Notes under the pieces: generated by a model | The model's database searches: none | What the model was told of the DNA's origin: nothing | The model's input: the letters and a program-made list of their open reading frames with translations, nothing else | Position numbers and translations under genes: made by a program | Source of the DNA: Betaproteobacteria bacterium | Lineage (GTDB): Bacteria > Bdellovibrionota_B > Oligoflexia > Silvanigrellales > Silvanigrellaceae | DNA length: 64,000 nucleotides | Direction: 5' to 3' | Assembly: GCA_016868315.1 (NCBI GenBank) | Contig: VGHE01000001.1 | Location: 186,001-250,000 of the forward strand | Shown here: positions 60,744 through 64,000 of the stretch, piece after piece | Position numbering within the stretch: the first letter of the stretch is position 1 | Layout: each line of letters starts with the position of its first letter

Positions 60744-62102
60744 ATGAAGAGAATTTTGATAGCGGATGCTAGCAAGGCGAGCCTGGTGATGACGAGCGAA
60801 GTTTTCAAAGATCATTTCCCCGGTGTGCAGGTCGTTGTTGCCCGTACCTCTGCGGATGCGATTGAATTGGCCAAGAGTGCCGGTGAGCTCGATGCGTTCA
60901 TCATTGACTACGATCTCCCCGATCGCGATGGAGCCTATACGGCAGCGCGCTTGAAGAAGATGTTCACCCAGCCGATTTTGATTACCGCCTTCGACCGTCC
61001 TGACGTCCACGAAAGCATCGACCGAGAGCTCGCTGCATTCGATGATTGTCTCAGTTGGTTGAAGAAACCTGTTAAGCCTGAGCTTGTGGTCTCGTTGGCG
61101 CAGCGTTTTATTGAAGGACAGCACCGTTGCCAGCGCCGTGTGAACTGCGCATTGCCGGCGTTCATCGAAGTTGAATTCGCACCTCCAACGCACCTCATGG
61201 CTGCAGTCGGTAAGGCGGCTGGAAATGTGCGAACAATGCAAGTTGCCCGAGCGAAAGTTGTGGCTAAGGGTAAAGCCAAACCGAGCGCCAAGGCAGCGGC
61301 TGTAACGAAGAGCGGTAAGAAGATAGCCAAGGCTGCGTCAACGAAGGCAGCGGTGTCTTCTTCCAAGAGCAGCACAAAGGCAAAGCCGGTTGCAAATAAT
61401 AGCAAGAAAGTTGCGCCAAAAAAGGCTAACACAAAAACTGTGGTAGCTCATCGGGCTAGCAAGGCGGAGCCCAAGGTGACTAAGGTCGCTGCAGCACCAG
61501 CAAAAAAGCCGACCCCAGATGTTCAACTTAAACCCGTGCGCAAGTTCATTCCGGTGATCCTCGATGATGTTAGCTTGGGTGGCGTAAAAATTCGGGTGAA
61601 CAACCAGGAGATGATTCTTTCCCTTGGTGGAAAAGGCAAAGCATCACAGATGTTCTGCGATTTTCGTGAGGGGCAGATTCTAAACCTTTTCGTTCCTCCC
61701 AGTCAGGTCATTGAAGCGGGTACAGAGGCTCTGCAGAAGTGGCAAAAGTCACAGGCAAAAGAGCTTGCAGGCATGCAGCAAAAAGATGGTGGCGCAGGAG
61801 TAGGGAAGTCTGCGGATGCGAACGTAAAGTCCCCCACACTGACCGCCGCTCGCAGAACTACAAAAACCTCCGAGGCGGAGATTCGCCAGGACGCTGTCCA
61901 GACTCCCACAAATGTCCTGCGCGGCGAGGTGCGTTGGACGGCGAGCAGTGAGACTTTCACATTCTGTGGGGTTCGTTCAGAGACGATCAATGTTTCCAAA
62001 AAACTCTTTGAATCCATGATAGAAATTGAGTCTCGAGCACGTGCACAGTTGAGTCCGATGGTCTCTCCGAACGTGTCTAGGGCGGCGAAGCTCAACGCCT
62101 GA
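60744..62102 (+). CDS. response regulator with PilZ-like domain interrupted by a histone-H1-like Lys/Ala-rich insert
   Basis: The protein has 452 residues. Residues 1-122 are a receiver with Asp55 in FIIDYDLPD and Lys108 in LKKPVK. Residues 126-148 (CQRRVNCALPAFIEVEF) look like the first PilZ segment, although the second Arg of RxxxR is Cys. Residues about 165-260 are a Lys/Ala/Ser/Thr-rich low-complexity stretch like histone H1. The PilZ half then seems to resume with ILDDVSLGGVKIRV (DxSxxG). The remaining 150 residues are not recognised. It may bind c-di-GMP or nucleic acid; both are inferences. Its start is preceded by GGGGGAC. Confidence 0.75.
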   Translation: MKRILIADASKASLVMTSEVFKDHFPGVQVVVARTSADAIELAKSAGELDAFIIDYDLPDRDGAYTAARLKKMFTQPILITAFDRPDVHESIDRELAAFDDCLSWLKKPVKPELVVSLAQRFIEGQHRCQRRVNCALPAFIEVEFAPPTHLMAAVGKAAGNVRTMQVARAKVVAKGKAKPSAKAAAVTKSGKKIAKAASTKAAVSSSKSSTKAKPVANNSKKVAPKKANTKTVVAHRASKAEPKVTKVAAAPAKKPTPDVQLKPVRKFIPVILDDVSLGGVKIRVNNQEMILSLGGKGKASQMFCDFREGQILNLFVPPSQVIEAGTEALQKWQKSQAKELAGMQQKDGGAGVGKSADANVKSPTLTAARRTTKTSEAEIRQDAVQTPTNVLRGEVRWTASSETFTFCGVRSETINVSKKLFESMIEIESRARAQLSPMVSPNVSRAAKLNA

Positions 62103-62178
62103 TTTGACAGTTTTCGAGATGGTCGCTAACCTCCTGTGTAAATCGCATCTGCAAGCGAGTCATCACAAGGAGCGTGTT

Positions 62179-62499
62179 ATGAAAAAGTCGACCGTCTCGA
62201 CCTCCCAATTGATTTCTACTGTTGCTGCAAACCACACTGAACTCCCTAAGAAAGTCACAAAGGAAGTTCTCCAAGAATTCCTTTCGATGATCGAGGAAGA
62301 AGTTGTTAGCAACCACTCCAAGGTTCGTATCGACAAAGTCGGTATTCTTCAGGTTAAAGAGCGCGCAGCTCGTATGGGTCGCAACCCACAAACTGGCGAA
62401 GAAATCCGCATTCCTGCTTCCAAGAAAGTTACATTCCGCGCTGCTAAGTCCCTCAAGGACGCTGTTGGCGTGAAGCGTGCGACCAAGAAGAAGAAATAA
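62179..62499 (+). CDS. HU/IHF-family DNA-binding protein
   Basis: The protein has 106 residues. It has the HU arm and dimer features: STSQLISTVAANHT, LQEFLSMIEEEVV, VRIDKVGILQVKERAARMGRNPQTGEEI and the beta-arm Pro in RIPASKKVTFRAAKSLKDAV. The tail KRATKKKK is Lys-rich and could add DNA contacts. The ATG at 62179 has AAGGAG 7 nt upstream. A strong terminator follows. It packages or bends DNA in the nucleoid. Confidence 0.93.
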   Translation: MKKSTVSTSQLISTVAANHTELPKKVTKEVLQEFLSMIEEEVVSNHSKVRIDKVGILQVKERAARMGRNPQTGEEIRIPASKKVTFRAAKSLKDAVGVKRATKKKK

Positions 62500-62535
62500 G
62501 TCCACTCGGATTGGCAGAATTCACTTGCAGATGTG

Positions 62536-62561
62536 ACCTCCCCCTTGGGGAGGTTTTTTTT
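62536..62561 (+). terminator. Rho-independent terminator after the HU gene
   Basis: CCTCCCC (62537-62543) pairs with GGGGAGG (62547-62553) across a 3-nt loop and is followed by eight T. It lies 37 nt past the HU stop and is oriented only rightward. Confidence 0.9.
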
Positions 62562-62566
62562 ACCTT

Positions 62567-64000
62567 TCAGCCCTTGTGCAGGGATTCAATTGCAAAGAGC
62601 TCCTGCTGCCCCTTACCTTTGAGCTCGAAGACGCCCAGGCTGTGACCTTTGATATGTTTGCCGAGAGATTCAAACGTCTTTTTGGAGCTCGTCAAGGATT
62701 GTGGCTTGCCTGCGCCCTCAACCCGGGATGCCATGTTCACAGTGTCGCCCCAAATATCGAACAGGAACTGCCTCGAACCTACCAGTCCTCCCGTCACAGT
62801 TCCTGAGTGAATCCCGACCCTCACCTGCCAGCCAGAAGGGTGACTTGCCGCCGTGGTGACCATGTCTAGTCCTGCACGTACACATTGAAGTTCTGCCAAC
62901 AGAACCGAGCCACCCCTGAGTCCTGCAACAGCCATGAAGCTGTCTCCAATGGTCTTTATCTTTTGGATATTATGCAGGTCTGCAATTGCCTCGAATGCAG
63001 AGAATAGGCTCTGCAGGTGGGAGATGATTGTGACGTGATCCTCAGAGTCGCAACTCTTCGTGAAGCCCACGATGTCACAAAAAAGAACGCAAACATTCTC
63101 GTAGCGTTTGGGCTGAACCTCTCCGGTCTGGTTGAGCTCGTCGATGATGTCTCTCGGCAAGATGGCAGCAAGAAATTCCTCTGCCCGATTTTTCTGATAG
63201 TTGAGCTCGTGAAGATATTGCTTCTCGCGTCGCTTGATACTCTGCAGCTCGAGGCTTGTTTGGACGCGCGCCTTCAAGAAGGAGGTGTGGAATGGTTTGG
63301 CGAGCGAGTCGACCGCTCCGGCCTCAATGCACTCGGTCAGTTCGTCGGCATCATCTGAGGCTGTGACAACGAGCACCGGGATGTCTTTGTAGCGGTCATC
63401 CGCTTTAATCGTTTTAAGGAATTCGAGGCCGCTCATGGCGGGCATGTGTAAATCCAAAAGTATCAGGTCGCACGGCTCTGTTTCCAAGGCACGCAATGCA
63501 TTGTGGCCAGATGTGAACGTAATCACGGAGAGGCTGAGTCGGCCAAGGAAAGTTCCAATCAGATGCAGGTTGTGTGGTTCATCGTCGATCACCATGACTC
63601 GCGGACCTTTGGGGTCTAGGCCGTCGGTCTTGCTCATGGGTGCCTGGGCAACAATGTTCGCACTGAGTTCGATGCGTCGCTCAAAAGGCGAGTGGCAGCG
63701 GAGCGTTAGTTGGCGCACCGCCTCAAGGATGTTGGTGACGAGTTCTTGCTCTCCAATGAGTTCTTCGAGCTGAGTCAGTCTCTCGTTGAGGGCGCGCAGT
63801 TCGGGGAGTGTTTGTCTGCGCAGTCCATTTTTAACCTCGGTTTGGAAGGCTGCAATCGATGACAGGCTGCAGTGGTTAATCATTTGAATCGTGTCATCGA
63901 GAAGCAAACGTGCTTTAGCGAGAGCTGTGTCGAACTCTTCCAGATTTGGGTTCTTTGCCTGTGCAAGATCTTCCCTGAGAACTTCTCCGAAACCGATCAG
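62567..64000 (-). CDS. response regulator-adenylate cyclase (class III), 5' end beyond the window
   Basis: The frame stays open to the right edge, so at least 477 residues are visible and the start lies outside. In the visible part an N-terminal helical region (before VMVIDDEPHNLHLIG) precedes a receiver with Asp in LILLDLHMPAMSG and Lys in DSLAKPFH, followed by a class III cyclase domain. Metal Asp is in FCDIVGFT and GDSFM follows. The adenine-specifying Lys and Asp are present in IQKIKTIGDS and LFDIWGDTVNMASRVE, so ATP rather than GTP is the likely substrate. It makes cAMP in answer to a phosphorelay. Convergent with the HU gene. Confidence 0.9.
   Translation of the reverse strand: MIGFGEVLREDLAQAKNPNLEEFDTALAKARLLLDDTIQMINHCSLSSIAAFQTEVKNGLRRQTLPELRALNERLTQLEELIGEQELVTNILEAVRQLTLRCHSPFERRIELSANIVAQAPMSKTDGLDPKGPRVMVIDDEPHNLHLIGTFLGRLSLSVITFTSGHNALRALETEPCDLILLDLHMPAMSGLEFLKTIKADDRYKDIPVLVVTASDDADELTECIEAGAVDSLAKPFHTSFLKARVQTSLELQSIKRREKQYLHELNYQKNRAEEFLAAILPRDIIDELNQTGEVQPKRYENVCVLFCDIVGFTKSCDSEDHVTIISHLQSLFSAFEAIADLHNIQKIKTIGDSFMAVAGLRGGSVLLAELQCVRAGLDMVTTAASHPSGWQVRVGIHSGTVTGGLVGSRQFLFDIWGDTVNMASRVEGAGKPQSLTSSKKTFESLGKHIKGHSLGVFELKGKGQQELFAIESLHKG

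Overview
The window reads as chromosome of a flagellated, diderm (LPS-bearing) bacterium of middling G+C. Evidence for this: a flgM-flgN-flgK-flgL block, KDO activation (kdsB), a lapB-like gene, GDP-perosamine-type O-antigen genes, many lipoproteins, LamB-like and other outer-membrane barrels, and TatC. The style (many secreted proteases and lipoproteins, response regulators fused to TPR or PilZ domains) suggests a Bdellovibrionota/Oligoflexia or deltaproteobacteria-like lineage; this is an inference, as no marker gene here settles it. No prophage, insertion sequence, CRISPR array or rRNA was seen.

Layout. 1-3.3 kb: a lipoprotein with a phage-lambda-R-like lysozyme domain, then a barrel/lipoprotein pair. 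3.3-10.7 kb (minus): a tight six-gene operon of an ABC ATPase, two FtsX/LolE-like permeases, a LolA-like periplasmic protein, an outer-membrane barrel and a membrane protein; together they look like a trans-envelope lipid or lipoprotein export path. 10.9-13 kb: a subtilisin-family lipoprotein with a PA14 domain. 13-17.3 kb: surface polysaccharide genes (two glycosyltransferases, a perosamine-synthase-like aminotransferase, gmd). 17.4-18.4 kb: two small secreted proteins and tRNA-Gly/tRNA-Tyr with their promoter. 18.8-21.9 kb: hypotheticals, including a THI5-like binding-fold protein and a degenerate FmdB zinc ribbon. 22-25.3 kb: late flagellar genes. 26.4-30.8 kb: an ABC exporter joined to a ZnuABC-type zinc importer with several sequence oddities. 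30.8-36.3 kb: lysS, polA, tatC. 36.3-44 kb: a Xaa-Pro aminopeptidase, barrels, a TIGR01777 epimerase and two tandem LamB-like porins. 44.1-48.9 kb: nfu and mrp for Fe-S assembly, a Sel1-trypsin fusion, a GST-like gene, panB and a BFD-type protein. 49-52 kb: signalling proteins. 52.1-58 kb: a very large protease/propeller/barrel protein co-transcribed with kdsB, divergent from a lapB-like gene. 58-64 kb: rsmB, two secreted proteins, a receiver-PilZ protein split by a histone-H1-like insert, an HU protein and a response-regulator adenylate cyclase that runs off the window.

The most unusual region is 27.0-30.8 kb. An FtsX-type permease is fused in frame to a ZnuA-like binding protein. The ZnuC ATPase that follows has a good Shine-Dalgarno but an ATA where its ATG should be. 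The znuB gene carries an in-frame TAG at codon 12, and the ZnuA-like domain has Tyr where a zinc-ligand His is expected. All three changes could arise by C:G to T:A transitions, so the zinc importer may be decaying or may use unusual initiation; the sequence alone cannot distinguish these.
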